Positions 46,217 through 55,689 of a stretch of 64,000 nt of DNA are shown piece by piece (position 1 is the first letter of the stretch; the number at the start of each line of letters is the position of its first letter). The notes beneath the pieces are model-generated. The model was not told the DNA's origin and ran no database searches. It saw only the letters and a program-made list of their open reading frames with translations. The DNA comes from Pseudoalteromonas holothuriae (GTDB taxonomy: Bacteria > Pseudomonadota > Gammaproteobacteria > Enterobacterales > Alteromonadaceae): positions 1 to 64,000 of the forward strand of contig NZ_CAMAPC010000001.1 in NCBI RefSeq assembly GCF_945859825.1. The letters are read 5' to 3'. Position numbers and translations under genes: made by a program.

Positions 46217-47590
46217 TTATAAAAGTGCTTTAATGTTATTGTTGATCTTTGCTGCTGAGAGGCTTATGTCTGGCTGTACAGGGGTTACTTGTAGCTCTGC
46301 ACTTGGGCGTGTAATCAAAAAACGCGGAGAAACCATTTGCAGCTGACTATGTATTAAATGCTTAAATTGAATACCACCACTTTGTGTGCTTCGCCCACCT
46401 GTTTGGGTGCCAATTAGCTGTGCAAAGTTATAATCTTGCACTGTATTGGCAAATACAATAGATGATGAATAGGTACCGGTACCAATTAACACAGACGTTT
46501 TTCCATGATAAAAGTTTGCTAAGTTCTTTTCAGGTTGTATTAGATTGGTTTTTTCGCCTCGCTCAATATTACCAACAATTTGTCCCGGATCTCGATATTT
46601 TAATAAAATTTTTGAACGGTAGTGTGAAAAGTGGCGATAAGGTTTATTGGCAATATACTTTAAAATACCAGCCATCCACATATCGTCATTACCTCCTCCA
46701 TTGTAACGAATGTCGATGATTAAATGGTCAATGTTCTTTGTTTTTATTTCACTAAAAACGTCATCCATATAGGCAAGGTACTGTTTAAAGTCATGCCAAG
46801 AAAAGGTATTTACTTGCAATAAAGCAGTGTTGTCACGATATGTAATGTTAAATGCATCCGAAAAAGACTTTTCAGCGAGACTTGTTGATATTGCAGCTTT
46901 TGCATCTAGGGTTATGCGGTGTGTTTGATTATTATGAGCAAGTTCAATATTGAAAGATGGCTCAGGGCCAAACGTCATATAAAATAAACGATGAAACTGA
47001 TTTTGTAGTACACGTCTGCGAAAGGCAAGAGTATCACCATGGGTATTCTTAAGTAGCTTCTTTAAAATAGCGGCCGCATTTTGGCCATTAATAGACTTAA
47101 TTTTAGCGCCTTTATATTGACTATCTTGTTCACCTAAGTCGCGTGCAACATACATACCATCTTCAGTAACATTTATTTCAAGTGGAAATAATACAACGCC
47201 TTGTTTTATCCACTCACGCCATTGTGATGATGACCCATGGCCGACTTTAATATGCCCATCTGCCAATATTGAGTTAAGCGGTGCCATTTTTTGCCATAAA
47301 GCAATCGCAGTCACTGGTTCTTCAATGCTATTTTTAATGCGACTTACTTTACTGTAGAACCCATCTATATCTTTAACACTGTGAGATAAATCTGGATGGG
47401 TTTGATGTAACCAGTTAAACCATTGATCAATATCAGCTTGAGCTTGCTTAACTGTTAGGGTGTGTTGTAGCGGTTGGACTAATGGCTCTGTTGCCAATGT
47501 CTCAATGGGACCAAACATACAAAGGCATAACATAAAAAGCTGTGCGTAAGTGTTAGAGATAAGCTGCATAGATAACCTGCGGTTGTTCAT
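46217..47590 (-). CDS. Exported S41 peptidase-like protein
   Basis: The 457-residue protein has an N-terminal hydrophobic signal (LFMLCLCMFGPIETLA); the start could also be ATG 47569. Helical segment, PDZ-like and S41 regions follow. LIIDIRYNGGGNDDMWMAGI is the conserved S41 strand, and IGTGTYSSSIVFANTVQDY carries the probable nucleophile serine. A GGRSTQSGG loop follows. S41 members cut C-terminal tails or small peptides in the periplasm. The second active-site residue is not obvious, so activity is uncertain. It is monocistronic. Confidence 0.82.
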   Translation of the reverse strand: MNNRRLSMQLISNTYAQLFMLCLCMFGPIETLATEPLVQPLQHTLTVKQAQADIDQWFNWLHQTHPDLSHSVKDIDGFYSKVSRIKNSIEEPVTAIALWQKMAPLNSILADGHIKVGHGSSSQWREWIKQGVVLFPLEINVTEDGMYVARDLGEQDSQYKGAKIKSINGQNAAAILKKLLKNTHGDTLAFRRRVLQNQFHRLFYMTFGPEPSFNIELAHNNQTHRITLDAKAAISTSLAEKSFSDAFNITYRDNTALLQVNTFSWHDFKQYLAYMDDVFSEIKTKNIDHLIIDIRYNGGGNDDMWMAGILKYIANKPYRHFSHYRSKILLKYRDPGQIVGNIERGEKTNLIQPEKNLANFYHGKTSVLIGTGTYSSSIVFANTVQDYNFAQLIGTQTGGRSTQSGGIQFKHLIHSQLQMVSPRFLITRPSAELQVTPVQPDISLSAAKINNNIKALL

Positions 47591-47837
47591 GATTGTATTT
47601 GTTAAGACGCAAGCCTAAGTTTTAAGGTTTAAAGCAGTATGTTTTTTCTTACATATAGCAAATATTAAGTCATTGGTTTTTGTTATATCAACATAAAAAT
47701 TTGATATTTTATTGCGATTGAAGAGGTTGCCTTTAGGTGGTGCAGATTTGAAAAGTGAGTGTTCGTTCGTAAGGGCAGAGATATACATCAAATGATGAGC
47801 TTAAAGCTTTGTACTGCTAAATTTACGGGGTAGAAAA

Positions 47838-48689
47838 TTAGCCAATTTCAAATGAGGTGATACCGTAAACTTTGCTAAGCTGCATATCTGGGCGAGGGCC
47901 TGTGTACATTCTTGCCGTTTCAAATGAAGGAGCCATATTGTAACGCTGAGCTAAATCAATAGCTGCTTTATTAACCTCGGGAACATCAAGGTAGATAAAT
48001 TCGGCAGTACCGACACTCGCGCTTAAAGCCAAAAATAACGATTCAGCCAGTAGTGCTTCATCTGCTACCAAAGGGCCTATTTTATAACCTTGTCGACATG
48101 GACGAATAACGCCGTAGCCGGCAAGTTTATCATTGCGCATAATACCCAATGCATTACTTTGAGGTTGGTTTATCCAATGCTTTAAAAAGTCATCTCGCTT
48201 TGCTGGGAAAAAAGGCTGTTCATACGCACAAAGCACTTCAAACGGAATGTTTGCGAGTTGGACTATATTTGGAGTCTTAGGCGCTTTAGAGCCACCACGC
48301 CCTTCAAAACGAATATTGCTGTAGGCAAATTGAAAGCCAGACTTTTTATAGTTTTCTTGTTGTTCGAGCACGCCATCTAATGCAATGTTACAGCCTTTGA
48401 GGTAGCTAAGACCAGCTTGCCAAATTTGCCAACCATAGCCTTGGCCGCGATACTCAGGTTTAACAATATAAAAACCTAAAAAGCCAAAATATAGGGTGTA
48501 TTTAACCACTGAGATAGAGGCAATAGGCTCATCGTCAAGGTAGCCTATTAAAAAGCCATTAGGGTCGGCGCAGTAGTAGCTCTGTGCGTCATAGAGCCCC
48601 GGATTCCAGCCTTCTTTAGCTGCCCACTCTATAGCAATATTCAATTCACTTTTAGTCATTTTCTTGATTGAAAATTGTTTATTGGCCAT
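47838..48689 (-). CDS. GNAT-family N-acetyltransferase with second GNAT-like domain
   Basis: The 283-residue protein has an N-terminal GNAT domain with the acetyl-CoA loop YRGQGYGWQIWQAG (residues about 79-92) preceded by FLGFYIVKPEYRG. A C-terminal domain of the Acetyltransf_18 type follows (GYGVIRPCRQGYKIGPLVAD, then AEFIYLDVPEVNKAAIDLAQ). The substrate is unknown; such tandem proteins are common and mostly uncharacterised. It has no signal peptide and stands alone. Confidence 0.85.
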   Translation of the reverse strand: MANKQFSIKKMTKSELNIAIEWAAKEGWNPGLYDAQSYYCADPNGFLIGYLDDEPIASISVVKYTLYFGFLGFYIVKPEYRGQGYGWQIWQAGLSYLKGCNIALDGVLEQQENYKKSGFQFAYSNIRFEGRGGSKAPKTPNIVQLANIPFEVLCAYEQPFFPAKRDDFLKHWINQPQSNALGIMRNDKLAGYGVIRPCRQGYKIGPLVADEALLAESLFLALSASVGTAEFIYLDVPEVNKAAIDLAQRYNMAPSFETARMYTGPRPDMQLSKVYGITSFEIG

Positions 48690-48777
48690 GGTGCTTCCTA
48701 GGTTATTTTAATTAAGATAGTGTAGCGATATATAAAATATAGAGATAGTCGATTACAGCTTTTTACTTGATAAAAGC

Positions 48778-50052
48778 TTATCTATTATGCGCTTTAAACT
48801 GAATAATAAACTTGGCACCTCCAAGTGCTTCACAGCGGTCAACGCTTATACTTGCATCTAGCCAAGCTGCAACACGAGCCACAAATGCGAGCCCAACGCC
48901 ATAACCTGAGTGATGCTGTTTATCTAAGCGCACAAAGGGTTTAAATATTTTCTCATGCTCGCTCGGTTTAATTCCTTTTCCGTCATCGCTGACTATCAGT
49001 TGTATGGAGTCTGTTTTGCAGAGGATAGAGATAGAAGCTTGAGTATCACAATACTTAAATGCATTGCTGACAAGGTTGCTGATGCACATGCCTAAATAGT
49101 GCCTATCAGCACTTATTATGGCTCTTTGATTTGAATAGTGAATTTGCAGGCGCGAGTCGTTGAGGTTGCTACATTGATCTTTGACTATCTGATTAAGATC
49201 AACAGGCTCTTTTTTTAAGTTATCTAAAGTGTATTGCAAGCGAGCAAAGGATAACAATTGATTGAGTAAATCTTCCATCGTATCTAAATTGGCATTTACC
49301 CGTTGTTCGTATTTTAAACGCAAGGCTTCGTCATTAGTTTCTATTAAGGTATCTAAGCCCATACGCACACGGGCAAGCGGGGTGCGCAACTCGTGCGAAA
49401 GACCACTGGCCAGTAGTTTTATATCGCCAACCAGCGTTTCTATCGTAGCAGCCATGGTATTAAAGTTTGTTTCTAGTTCTTTTAGATACCAAATAGAACC
49501 AACGCTCACCCTTTGCTGCAAATTCCCTGAGCCTAAGTGTGTTGTTGCAACACTGAGCTTGCGCAATCGCATCACAAAAGGGGCGATAAACAGCAAAATT
49601 AGCATCATTAGTGCAGCGTAAAAACTCATTGTCATAAGTATGTTAGTTGATTCATCAAGCGGCTCTTTCGTGGTACTTGTCAACAATATTTGGTCGTGTG
49701 CTAACAAGGTATAAGCTTGCAATTGTTTATTAGTTTCAAAAACCAGTACAGGCTGTGTTTTTAGTTTTAATAACAGTGGTTTAGGTAGCGGGTAGTCAGC
49801 CAGTTTATGTATGGCGAACTCGTACTCAGGTAACTGCAGCAGCGTTTGCTGCAAAAAAAAATGCTGCTGATTTGGTGCTAGTTGTTGTAGTGCAATTTGC
49901 GCGAGTAGCGCTTGATTGGCAATGACTTGCTGTTGATTTATCTCTTTTTTTTGTTGTGATTGTTCGTTTAGCGTATCAAATAATTTGCCTAGCCCAATAC
50001 TACCAAACAGCGTTAGTATGATAAGCGCAACTACAAAGCGCCACATTACCAT
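48778..50052 (-). CDS. Sensor histidine kinase of the MipA/DUF3019 operon
   Basis: The 424-residue inner-membrane protein has a first membrane helix at about 5-24, a periplasmic sensor of about 115 residues and a second helix at about 138-160. HAMP, HisKA with His220 (GLSHELRTPLARVRM), and HATPase (SNLVSNAFKYC, DDGKGI, GYGVGLAF) follow. It should phosphorylate the adjacent response regulator. The signal is unknown. Its start overlaps the regulator gene by seven bases, so the two are translationally coupled. It is last in a four-gene operon; a weak hairpin overlaps its stop codon (48757-48778). Confidence 0.93.
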   Translation of the reverse strand: MVMWRFVVALIILTLFGSIGLGKLFDTLNEQSQQKKEINQQQVIANQALLAQIALQQLAPNQQHFFLQQTLLQLPEYEFAIHKLADYPLPKPLLLKLKTQPVLVFETNKQLQAYTLLAHDQILLTSTTKEPLDESTNILMTMSFYAALMMLILLFIAPFVMRLRKLSVATTHLGSGNLQQRVSVGSIWYLKELETNFNTMAATIETLVGDIKLLASGLSHELRTPLARVRMGLDTLIETNDEALRLKYEQRVNANLDTMEDLLNQLLSFARLQYTLDNLKKEPVDLNQIVKDQCSNLNDSRLQIHYSNQRAIISADRHYLGMCISNLVSNAFKYCDTQASISILCKTDSIQLIVSDDGKGIKPSEHEKIFKPFVRLDKQHHSGYGVGLAFVARVAAWLDASISVDRCEALGGAKFIIQFKAHNR

Positions 50053-50741
50053 ACCTCACTGACGAGCAAGTAACCTTTACCCCAAATGGTTTTGATTTTA
50101 TAAGGTTCCGCGCCACTGTCGCCTAGTTTTTTACGTAGCCTTGAAATGCGCAAATCAATAGAGCGATCAAAGCCATCATATTCAAAACCTCGTAGTGCCT
50201 GAGTGAGCTCTTCACGCGTGACAACTTGTCCTGCCTTAGTCGCTAGCAGTAACAGCGCATCAAATTCATTGCTGGACAAATTGATGATTTTATCGTCTAA
50301 ACTGACCTTGCGATTTGCTTGATTGAGTGCCAGCGCACCGAGTTGAATAACTGATTGGTTTGGTGATGTAAGTTGGGGCGTATTTCTGCGTAGTAGTGCC
50401 TTAATTCGGGTTTCTAATAACCTGCCGCGTACTGGCTTTGTTAGGTAGTCATCAGCCCCCATTTCAAGGCCTAATATTTCGTCTATTTCTTCATCACGTG
50501 CAGTTAGCATTAAAATTGGCACATTGGAATATTGGCGTAGTTGCTTACATACTTCTAAACCATCTAATGTAGGTAGCATACCGTCGAGGATCACAAGTTC
50601 CACATCGCTATTTTTAAGCGCATCGAGAGCTTTTTGTCCATCATGGTACATCACTACTTGATATTGCTTGGCACTGAGGTATTCATAAATCCACTGTGCA
50701 AGCTCTAAATCATCTTCAACTAACGCCAATTTTGTCATCAT
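50046..50741 (-). CDS. OmpR-family response regulator
   Basis: The 231-residue protein has a receiver domain with the acidic pair Asp10/Asp11, the phospho-acceptor Asp53 (VILDGMLP) and the Lys of LTKPVRG. The C-terminal winged helix has FDALLLLATKAGQVVTREEL, FDRSIDLRISRLRKKLGDSG and IKTIWGKGYLL. It works with the kinase encoded downstream and probably controls the mipA-like operon and perhaps the divergent hydrolase gene. Two inverted similar sites lie in that promoter region. The start may be either of two adjacent ATGs. Confidence 0.94.
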   Translation of the reverse strand: MMTKLALVEDDLELAQWIYEYLSAKQYQVVMYHDGQKALDALKNSDVELVILDGMLPTLDGLEVCKQLRQYSNVPILMLTARDEEIDEILGLEMGADDYLTKPVRGRLLETRIKALLRRNTPQLTSPNQSVIQLGALALNQANRKVSLDDKIINLSSNEFDALLLLATKAGQVVTREELTQALRGFEYDGFDRSIDLRISRLRKKLGDSGAEPYKIKTIWGKGYLLVSEVW

Positions 50742-50748
50742 GTACCTT

Positions 50749-51147
50749 TTAAAACATTCGCCATTTTACTGCTTTATTAACGCGCCTTTTGTATAACCAA
50801 GCATACTTTATCGTGACTTGTTGCAACATTATTTGGTTTTGCTCAAGGCGGATTTGAGTTGGCTCATTCATTATAAATTCTTGATTTAATGTGCCTTGGT
50901 TTTTATTGTGCCAGCACTGTAGCCGCTGAGTATTTGCATATAAGCAGTAATTACCAGTTATATTAGCCTGCCAATTAATGGTTAGGTCAATATAACAATC
51001 TTGCCCTTGTTCTAACGTGGTGCATTGTTTTGGTGACACACTAAGTTGTTGGTTTGGCTCATTTGCTGCGTGAGTATTACTGTGGCTCAATATTGCGATG
51101 CAAACTAAGCCAGCTTTTATAGTTGTATGTGTGATTAAGGTCATCAT
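50749..51147 (-). CDS. DUF3019 family exported protein
   Basis: The 132-residue protein has a signal peptide (AGLVCIAILSHSNTHA). Its compact beta-rich mature domain has four cysteines (SPKQCTTLEQGQDCYID; GNYCLYANTQRLQCW), which should form two disulfides. It ends in a basic KYAWLYKRRVNKAVKWR. This is the DUF3019 pattern, which I recall as a regular neighbour of MipA/OmpV genes and an OmpR-type two-component pair. The role is unknown; a periplasmic signal or accessory protein for the kinase is plausible. It lies 7 bases upstream of the regulator gene. Confidence 0.85.
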   Translation of the reverse strand: MMTLITHTTIKAGLVCIAILSHSNTHAANEPNQQLSVSPKQCTTLEQGQDCYIDLTINWQANITGNYCLYANTQRLQCWHNKNQGTLNQEFIMNEPTQIRLEQNQIMLQQVTIKYAWLYKRRVNKAVKWRMF

Positions 51148-51155
51148 TTTACTCC

Positions 51156-51986
51156 TTAAAACACGTAACTGAGCGACAGACCAACATGACTTCCGTAATC
51201 TTTTCTGTCTGTGTTGCGCTGCAAAATGAACTGAGTATAAGGGCTATCAATAATCGAGTTGGTGTATTTGGTATATGAAATATTACCTTCTAGTAGCCAA
51301 TCTTCTAGTAGCGGCTTACTAAAACCAAATTTAGTAATTAAATTAGCGCCACCTTTAGCGTTATAAGTCGTAAAATTTTGAGCGTTTTGCGGTACGCCAT
51401 AATAGTAATCTAGCATTTTTTCACTGCGGTACTGGGCCCCCACAGAGCCGAAAAAACGCCAATTCTTATACTGCCAATCTTTGGCAAGCGACAGTGAGGC
51501 ATAGCTGCCACCAGAATTATCTTTATTTTTAGTTGCGGGTGCTAAAACAGCTTGTACTTGTATGCCAGCCACTTCGCCTGATGCTCTAAGGCCTAAATAA
51601 CTGGTGCTGCGCTTTTCAAAACTATCGGCGCCGGCATAAAAATTTAAGTCGCCATGGGCAGTTGACACCATAAGGTCAAACTCCCAATTGGGCGTATTAA
51701 ACAGGTTATACCCAGCACTGAAGCTTGCATTAAATTTATTGGAGTGTCCGGGGTGCTCTACAAACAGCCCATTTTCAAAGTAGTATGCCGCGTTAATGTG
51801 AGCATGCAAGTAGGTTTTGTGATCTTTGTATATGCCACCTTGATAAAAGCTCGATAATCCTACGGTTAAAAATCCGCCCGCCTCGCGCTTTTTGAAAAAG
51901 TCATAATCGGTCTCAGGCTCAGCTTTGGCATAAGCCGACATGTTGCATATTGAGCACATTAATAATGAGAGTAATTTAATTTTCAT
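51156..51986 (-). CDS. MipA/OmpV-family outer-membrane protein
   Basis: The 276-residue protein has a signal peptide (LLSLLMCSICNMSAYA) and a 10-12-strand beta-barrel. The MipA/OmpV features include EAGGFLTVGLSSFYQGGIYK, AAYYFENGLFVEHPG and the final GSHVGLSLSYVF. Family members are outer-membrane proteins; one interacts with murein-synthesising enzymes and others are stress- or antimicrobial-linked. Here it heads an operon with DUF3019 and a two-component pair, which fits envelope-stress feedback. The promoter lies in 51987-52241, where two similar inverted sites are seen. Confidence 0.87.
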   Translation of the reverse strand: MKIKLLSLLMCSICNMSAYAKAEPETDYDFFKKREAGGFLTVGLSSFYQGGIYKDHKTYLHAHINAAYYFENGLFVEHPGHSNKFNASFSAGYNLFNTPNWEFDLMVSTAHGDLNFYAGADSFEKRSTSYLGLRASGEVAGIQVQAVLAPATKNKDNSGGSYASLSLAKDWQYKNWRFFGSVGAQYRSEKMLDYYYGVPQNAQNFTTYNAKGGANLITKFGFSKPLLEDWLLEGNISYTKYTNSIIDSPYTQFILQRNTDRKDYGSHVGLSLSYVF

Positions 51987-52075
51987 TTTTAATATCTTGT
52001 TGTTAGTTGATTTGATTTTACCCTAACGGTTTTTTATTTTGGCGGTGGTACGAAGATTTAACAGAACGTATCAAA

Positions 52076-52154
52076 GTGTATCGTATCATAGTATCAACCA
52101 GTGAAATATCCGCTTTAATACTGATAAGGGGTACTGAACGATACACTATGATAC
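52076..52154. promoter_or_regulatory. Pair of inverted regulator sites
   Basis: GTATCATAGTATC (52083-52095) and the minus strand of 52139-52154 (GTATCATAGTGTATCG) are nearly the same word in opposite orientation, with about 55 bases between centres. A further GTGTATC lies at 52076-52082. They sit between the mipA-like gene and the divergent hydrolase gene and are likely sites for the OmpR-type regulator. Confidence 0.6.
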
Positions 52155-52241
52155 AAATCAATGATGCGTGTTACAGCGTGTCGAAATTATTCGCTGTAGA
52201 GTTTTCATCAATGAATTAAATAACATAACTAACAAGGAATT

Positions 52242-53408
52242 ATGATGAAAACAACACTAGGTTTAATAACTAAGGTAACTATAGTTTGTGCAACACTTAC
52301 GATAACTGGCTGTGGTTCAAATAGCGCTAAGCACAATAATGTCGTCAAAAGTGTAATTGATGTGGCCGCAACTGAGTTTGACTATCAGCAATTACTTAAC
52401 GATACCGTGAAAAATAACGTACCCGGCGTGGTACTTTATATCCAATCTCCAACCGTTGAGTTTTATGGTGCAGCAGGATTGGCAGATATAAACACACAAA
52501 CAATGATGCAAATTGATGCGCGTATTCCAAATGGCAGTGCCGGAAAAAAGCTCACAGCTTTACTTGCGGCTATGTTACACGAAGAAGGCCGTTTTGACTT
52601 AGATGCGCCTATTTCCCAGTATTTACCAACCTCAATATTATCGAAAATCCAGTACAGCCAGCTGATGACCACTCGCCAATTACTCTCTCATACCAGTGGT
52701 GTGTTTGATTATCTAGCGGATAACGACGGTGAGTTTTATCAAGCAGTACAGCAACAACCTAATAAGCTAATTACAGATAGTTTTGCGCTGCACTATGCGT
52801 TAGATAAGCCCGCACATTTCAGTCCAGGCAGTGATTGGCGATATTCTAATACAGGTTATATTTTGGCTGGTTTGATTTTAAATAGCGTACTGGGTGAACA
52901 TCATTCAAAGGCGCTACGCGATTATGTGCTTGACCCTCTAGGGCTAACGAGTATGAGCTATGGAGGAATTGAAAAAGCGCATGCAGAAATCGTATCTGGT
53001 TACTTTTTGTTAGATGATAAATTAGAAAACACCCAATCGTTTTATAGCAATATAGGCGTAGCGGATGCGCCAGTTGTGGGTGATGCTAGGGATATGGCTG
53101 AGTTATTAAGGCACATTGTTGAAAGCGAGCAGATAAATGAGTCGTTAAGACAGTTGTTAATTGGTGATGCTAATTTAAACAAGACAGGTCAAGTTAATCA
53201 ACGTTATGGCATGGGGATTTTTGTAGAACGTTATGATGATCAAGTTGTTTATTACCATGGTGGCGACGAGTTGGGTTATGCAACCAGAGACTACTATTTC
53301 CCTAAAACTCAAACGGCCATCACGATGTTGTTTAATTGTAATGGTTATCGTACTTGTGAAGTTGATATTGATAATATGCGAGATACTGTGCTTAAGCAGT
53401 TTTTATAA
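52242..53408 (+). CDS. Serine hydrolase lipoprotein (beta-lactamase class C/S12 family)
   Basis: The 388-residue protein has a lipoprotein signal (TLTITGC, lipid cysteine at residue 24). The S12 active-site set is present: Ser99-A-G-Lys102, Tyr201-S-N, and His339-G-G in the KTG position. LLSHTSGV and GYILAGLI are also typical. Such proteins are beta-lactamases, D-alanyl-D-alanine carboxypeptidases or esterases; no assignment within the group is possible. It is anchored to the membrane facing the periplasm. It is divergent from the mipA-like operon with shared promoter DNA. AAGGAA precedes ATG. A strong hairpin follows. Confidence 0.9.
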   Translation: MMKTTLGLITKVTIVCATLTITGCGSNSAKHNNVVKSVIDVAATEFDYQQLLNDTVKNNVPGVVLYIQSPTVEFYGAAGLADINTQTMMQIDARIPNGSAGKKLTALLAAMLHEEGRFDLDAPISQYLPTSILSKIQYSQLMTTRQLLSHTSGVFDYLADNDGEFYQAVQQQPNKLITDSFALHYALDKPAHFSPGSDWRYSNTGYILAGLILNSVLGEHHSKALRDYVLDPLGLTSMSYGGIEKAHAEIVSGYFLLDDKLENTQSFYSNIGVADAPVVGDARDMAELLRHIVESEQINESLRQLLIGDANLNKTGQVNQRYGMGIFVERYDDQVVYYHGGDELGYATRDYYFPKTQTAITMLFNCNGYRTCEVDIDNMRDTVLKQFL

Positions 53409-53491
53409 TAATCATTCGTATAATGCAGTACGCTTAGCTGTGTACTGTATCTCGGTAGTAAGGTGTTGTTATTAATTACTTTTATGTGATA

Positions 53492-53529
53492 AGTTGCAAG
53501 GCTGAATATGCAATCTTAGCCTTGCAACT
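53492..53529 (+). terminator. Terminator after the serine hydrolase gene
   Basis: AGTTGCAAGGCT and AGCCTTGCAACT form a perfect 12-bp stem with a 14-base loop, followed by an A-rich stretch. Confidence 0.75.
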
Positions 53530-53682
53530 ATATAAAAAATGAATAAGTAAATTTATTGGCTAGTAACTGCAAGCAAAGCTCTCCAAGCCAGTCAGAAATA
53601 GCTTTTTGATAACTGCTACGCAAGGGTTGTACTGGGTATATAAAAAAGCGAACAACGAATAAAACAACAACGGATCACAGTC

Positions 53683-54357
53683 ATGAATAGCAAAGCACTA
53701 ATGAGCGGTTTATTGTGCACTTTAATCTCATTTAACACTTTAGCAGGCAAAGTACTCGATGCACCGCCAGAGTCAGTTTCGGCAACAGATAAGTTTGTAT
53801 TTTACTCTCATGGTTATATTGTCGAAGGGGATAACCCAAAACCTGTGAATACTAAACAGGGCTGGGGTGTATATGACTTTCCAGCTATTAAACAGGCTTT
53901 ATCAGATGACAGTTACACTCTAATAGCCCATCACCGAGCTAAAAATACCGACCCTTTCGATTATGCTTATAAACTTAATCAGCAAGTACGTACATTGGTT
54001 GCAAAAGGTGTAGAGCCAAAAAACATTGCGTTAGTGGGTTTTTCACGTGGTGCCTTTATTACAGGGCTTACCTCAGATAAATTATCAGATTTGGCTATTA
54101 ATACGGTTATTTTGGCTGGCTGTGGTCGATTAGTCTGGAAAAAACATACTGATGTAAAAGTGTATGGCCATGTATTATCTGTATATGAAAAGTCAGATGA
54201 CTCAAAAAGCTGTAGCAAACTTGATGAGAAAAGCAGGCAAACGCGCTCATTCACTGAAATACAAATTAACACTGGCCTGTCGCACGGGGCATTTTACCGA
54301 CCAATAAAAGAGTGGGTTGACCCAGTAAAACAGTGGATAAAAACCCGTTTTAAGTAG
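53683..54357 (+). CDS. Small exported alpha/beta-hydrolase
   Basis: The 224-residue protein has a signal peptide (ALMSGLLCTLISFNTLAG). Its compact hydrolase fold has FVFYSHGYIVEGD, the nucleophile elbow GFSRGAF (Ser121) and a C-terminal LSHGAFY with the likely catalytic histidine. Two cysteines flank the lid region (AGCGRL and SKSCSK). It should act in the periplasm on a small ester or amide; the substrate is unknown. It converges on the kinase gene at 54388 with only 30 bases between them. Confidence 0.83.
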   Translation: MNSKALMSGLLCTLISFNTLAGKVLDAPPESVSATDKFVFYSHGYIVEGDNPKPVNTKQGWGVYDFPAIKQALSDDSYTLIAHHRAKNTDPFDYAYKLNQQVRTLVAKGVEPKNIALVGFSRGAFITGLTSDKLSDLAINTVILAGCGRLVWKKHTDVKVYGHVLSVYEKSDDSKSCSKLDEKSRQTRSFTEIQINTGLSHGAFYRPIKEWVDPVKQWIKTRFK

Positions 54358-54387
54358 CGTGGTGAGCGAGCACTTGAGCACCTAAAT

Positions 54388-55689
54388 TTATAGCACCATA
54401 GTAAAAGATGTACCTGCTTCTGGCGTTGAAGCAACTTTAAGGCGACCCTTATGGTGATGAATAATTTGTTGGCTTAGCGCAAGGCCAATACCAGAGCCGG
54501 AAGGTTTTGTTGTGAAAAATGGTACGAATATTTTATCTAAGGCATTAGGGTCAATACCCTTGCCATTATCGTGGATACAAATCTCGCATTTAGCATAACG
54601 ATTTACCTGTGCAGATAGCGTCACTTGCTTAGCATTACCATTGTCTTCAGCGAGCGCATCTTTGGCGTTGGTCAGCAAATTAAGCAGTACTTGCTCTAAC
54701 ATTTTTTTATCTGCATTAATGCTTAATGTTGGCGGTTCAACGTTACAACGTAGTGTGATATTTGCTTGCTCAAAATCATTTTTCATCAAACTGATGACGT
54801 CATCAATGAGTGTTTGCACTTTTACATTGGATATGTCTAGTTGCGGAATATGCGTAAGTTTACGATAGCTTTCAATAAATCCTAATAATGATTTACTGCG
54901 AACACCGATGGCTTGCAAACTTTGCAAATAATCACTGACAAGCTCCGGGTTATCAATGCTTTGACTTAGTTGCTGCTCTGTCATGGTGATCAAAGTGTTA
55001 GATAGAGAATAAATAGGGGCTACGGAGTTGCCAATTTCATGTGTCAGTACGCGAATAAGTTTTTGCCATGAGTCTATTTGGGTACTTTCAATTTGCTCAG
55101 AAATTGGTGTACACAACCATAAATCAAACTGATTATCTTGATAGGTAAAGTTAAAGTATTTAAACAGCAACTCGTTTGAGGTGCTATTTGCAGACTTGGT
55201 TTGTTCAAGTATTGAGTGCTGTTTGAGTAACTCACAAAGACCCGTAAGATGGCGAATATTGAGTAAGCGCTTGGCGCTATTGTTGCAAACCAGTAGTTGG
55301 TCGTTATTTTTAGCTAAAATAACGCCTGTATCAATGTGCTGTAGCATGCTTTCAAATACGGCAATTTGTTCTGTTTGTTCACGTTTATCAGCCTGTGCTT
55401 GTTGGATAAGTTCGTTACATAACGCAATCATGTGCTTATCTAATGTATGTTGAGCACTGATTCGAAAACTACTGTCTCGATATTTTAAGGCACTCATTAT
55501 CTCATTAAACTGCTGCTGCTGTCGTTTAAATAGATTAGTGGTACAGCGTATAAACACCAACGCGGTAGCAACAGCAAGCAGGCTTAGTAACAGCATATGA
55601 CTATGGAGCAAACCTAAAGCGCCTATAGTTGCAAAGCTTACAGCTGCTAACAAGTAGCCAGTCATAATGAATGCGTTATTGTTAAACAC
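54388..55689 (-). CDS. NtrY/AtoS-like sensor histidine kinase
   Basis: The 433-residue protein has two N-terminal membrane helices (about 10-27 and 31-48) with almost no periplasmic loop, so it senses within the membrane or cytoplasm. A coiled linker and a PAS-like segment (about 110-200) follow, then HisKA with His217 in VLTHEIGNSVAPI and an HATPase (DKKMLEQVLLNLLTNAKDAL, HDNGKGIDPNAL, GSGIGLALS). It pairs with the sigma-54 regulator gene, which overlaps it by eight bases upstream. The design is typical for kinases that control ABC-exporter cassettes in marine gammaproteobacteria. Confidence 0.92.
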   Translation of the reverse strand: MFNNNAFIMTGYLLAAVSFATIGALGLLHSHMLLLSLLAVATALVFIRCTTNLFKRQQQQFNEIMSALKYRDSSFRISAQHTLDKHMIALCNELIQQAQADKREQTEQIAVFESMLQHIDTGVILAKNNDQLLVCNNSAKRLLNIRHLTGLCELLKQHSILEQTKSANSTSNELLFKYFNFTYQDNQFDLWLCTPISEQIESTQIDSWQKLIRVLTHEIGNSVAPIYSLSNTLITMTEQQLSQSIDNPELVSDYLQSLQAIGVRSKSLLGFIESYRKLTHIPQLDISNVKVQTLIDDVISLMKNDFEQANITLRCNVEPPTLSINADKKMLEQVLLNLLTNAKDALAEDNGNAKQVTLSAQVNRYAKCEICIHDNGKGIDPNALDKIFVPFFTTKPSGSGIGLALSQQIIHHHKGRLKVASTPEAGTSFTMVL

